From CAUZFZ01 sp963579025 (GTDB lineage Bacteria; Planctomycetota; Planctomycetia; Planctomycetales; Planctomycetaceae), in the NCBI GenBank assembly GCA_963579025.1, contig CAUZFZ010000155.1:1-25040 (forward strand): 25,040 nt of DNA, given 5' to 3'. The notes beneath the pieces were generated by a model that searched no databases, was not told the DNA's origin, and was given only the letters and a program-made list of their open reading frames with translations. Of this stretch, positions 24,599-25,040 are shown in pieces (positions within the stretch are counted from its first letter, which is position 1; every line of letters begins with the position of its first letter). Both the position numbers and the translations under genes were made by a program.

Positions 24599-25040
24599 TT
24601 ACGCCAGCAGTTCGGCGATTGGCTCGGCGCGTTCGACGTATGGGATTGGGCGACCGTCTTTCTTGATGAACTCAGCTCGCGGATGGATGCCGGTCAAATT
24701 CAGGATCGTGGCTGCGATTTCTTCCGGTGTCACCGGTCGGTCGGCCACGGCGGCTCCGTCTTTGTCGCTGGCTCCGATGACCTGACCACCCTGAATGCCG
24801 GCCCCGGCAAAGGCGATGCTGAAGGCCTGCGGCCAGTGGTCTCGGCCGGAGTCTTTGTTGATGCGCGGCGTGCGACCGTATTCGGTCATGTAGACCACCA
24901 GTGTCTCGTCGAGCATGCCGCGTTGTTCGAGGTCCGTGATCAGCCCGGAGATCGCGTTGTCCATGTGCGGCAGGCGGCTGCGGAGCTGCGGGAAAATGTT
25001 GCTGTGGTGATCCCACGAGTGGCGGCCGATCGTCACGTGG
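24599..25040 (-). CDS. DUF1501 protein, C-terminal part (runs off the window)
   Basis: About 147 residues of the C-terminal end of a DUF1501 protein. Diagnostic blocks are GRHSWDHHSN, ISGLITDLEQRGMLDETLVV, MTEYGRTPRIN, GRDHWPQAFS and AFAGAGIQGGQVIGASD, followed by PVTPEEIAATILNLTGI. The family has an alkaline-phosphatase-like fold and is exported by the Tat route when complete; the N-terminus is outside the window. The frame is open to the right edge, so the real gene extends beyond 25040. It is the first visible gene of the series DUF1501, HEAT protein, DUF1549/DUF1553, all on the minus strand. Confidence 0.88.
   Translation of the reverse strand, partial: HVTIGRHSWDHHSNIFPQLRSRLPHMDNAISGLITDLEQRGMLDETLVVYMTEYGRTPRINKDSGRDHWPQAFSIAFAGAGIQGGQVIGASDKDGAAVADRPVTPEEIAATILNLTGIHPRAEFIKKDGRPIPYVERAEPIAELLA

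Overview
The window looks like a chromosomal segment of a Planctomycetota bacterium (Pirellulales/Planctomycetales-like). Reasons: a DUF1549/DUF1553 cytochrome-c protein with a DUF1501 partner, a secreted PQQ-propeller protein with an embedded methyltransferase, a redoxin/cytochrome c/copper-monooxygenase fusion, a glycosidase-like propeller with PKD and LamG domains, long intergenic palindromes built on GCCCGAAGCGC and GTTCCAACGC, and a moderately high GC content by eye. No rRNA, convincing tRNA, CRISPR array or phage gene was found.

Region 1 (1-7697, mostly minus strand) is a damaged operon of the circularly permuted ATP-grasp / alpha-E / transglutaminase-DUF2126 type. Upstream of it on the same strand are a GTG-started putative zinc metallopeptidase (7104-7697) and a small unknown gene (6585-6989). 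The ATP-grasp gene (4980-6458) has one in-frame amber codon 54 codons before its natural end. The alpha-E gene is cut after about 159 residues, and only the last third of the DUF2126 gene remains (146-1228).

The two broken genes are separated by a 3,226-bp insertion element (1229-4454) with 19-bp terminal inverted repeats matching at 18 positions. It carries an IS1-type DDE transposase (minus strand) and, divergently, a HigB-type toxin, a HigA-type antitoxin fused to an ImmA/IrrE metallopeptidase domain, and an unknown third gene. A convergent 78-residue basic protein follows next to the right end. The element flanks belong to different genes and show no target duplication, so the host DNA between them was deleted, or the locus is a misassembly across a repeat. 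This element is the most interesting object in the window: a compact transposable unit carrying an apparent three-gene toxin-antitoxin-peptidase module.

Region 2 (7870-18788) holds secreted or envelope proteins: the PQQ-methyltransferase-PQQ protein (+), a convergent propeller/PKD/LamG protein (-) separated from it by a perfect-looking terminator palindrome, a divergent redoxin/cytochrome/monooxygenase/EF-hand protein (+), a single-pass membrane protein with a duplicated acidic motif (+), and a THUMP-type 23S rRNA methyltransferase (+) whose GTG start lies just after it.

Region 3 (18835-25040, minus strand) starts with a nested palindromic repeat. It then reads, in transcription order, DUF1501 (partial, running off the right edge), a HEAT-repeat exported protein, and the DUF1549/DUF1553 cytochrome c protein. 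This is the usual planctomycete pairing with a HEAT protein placed between the partners.
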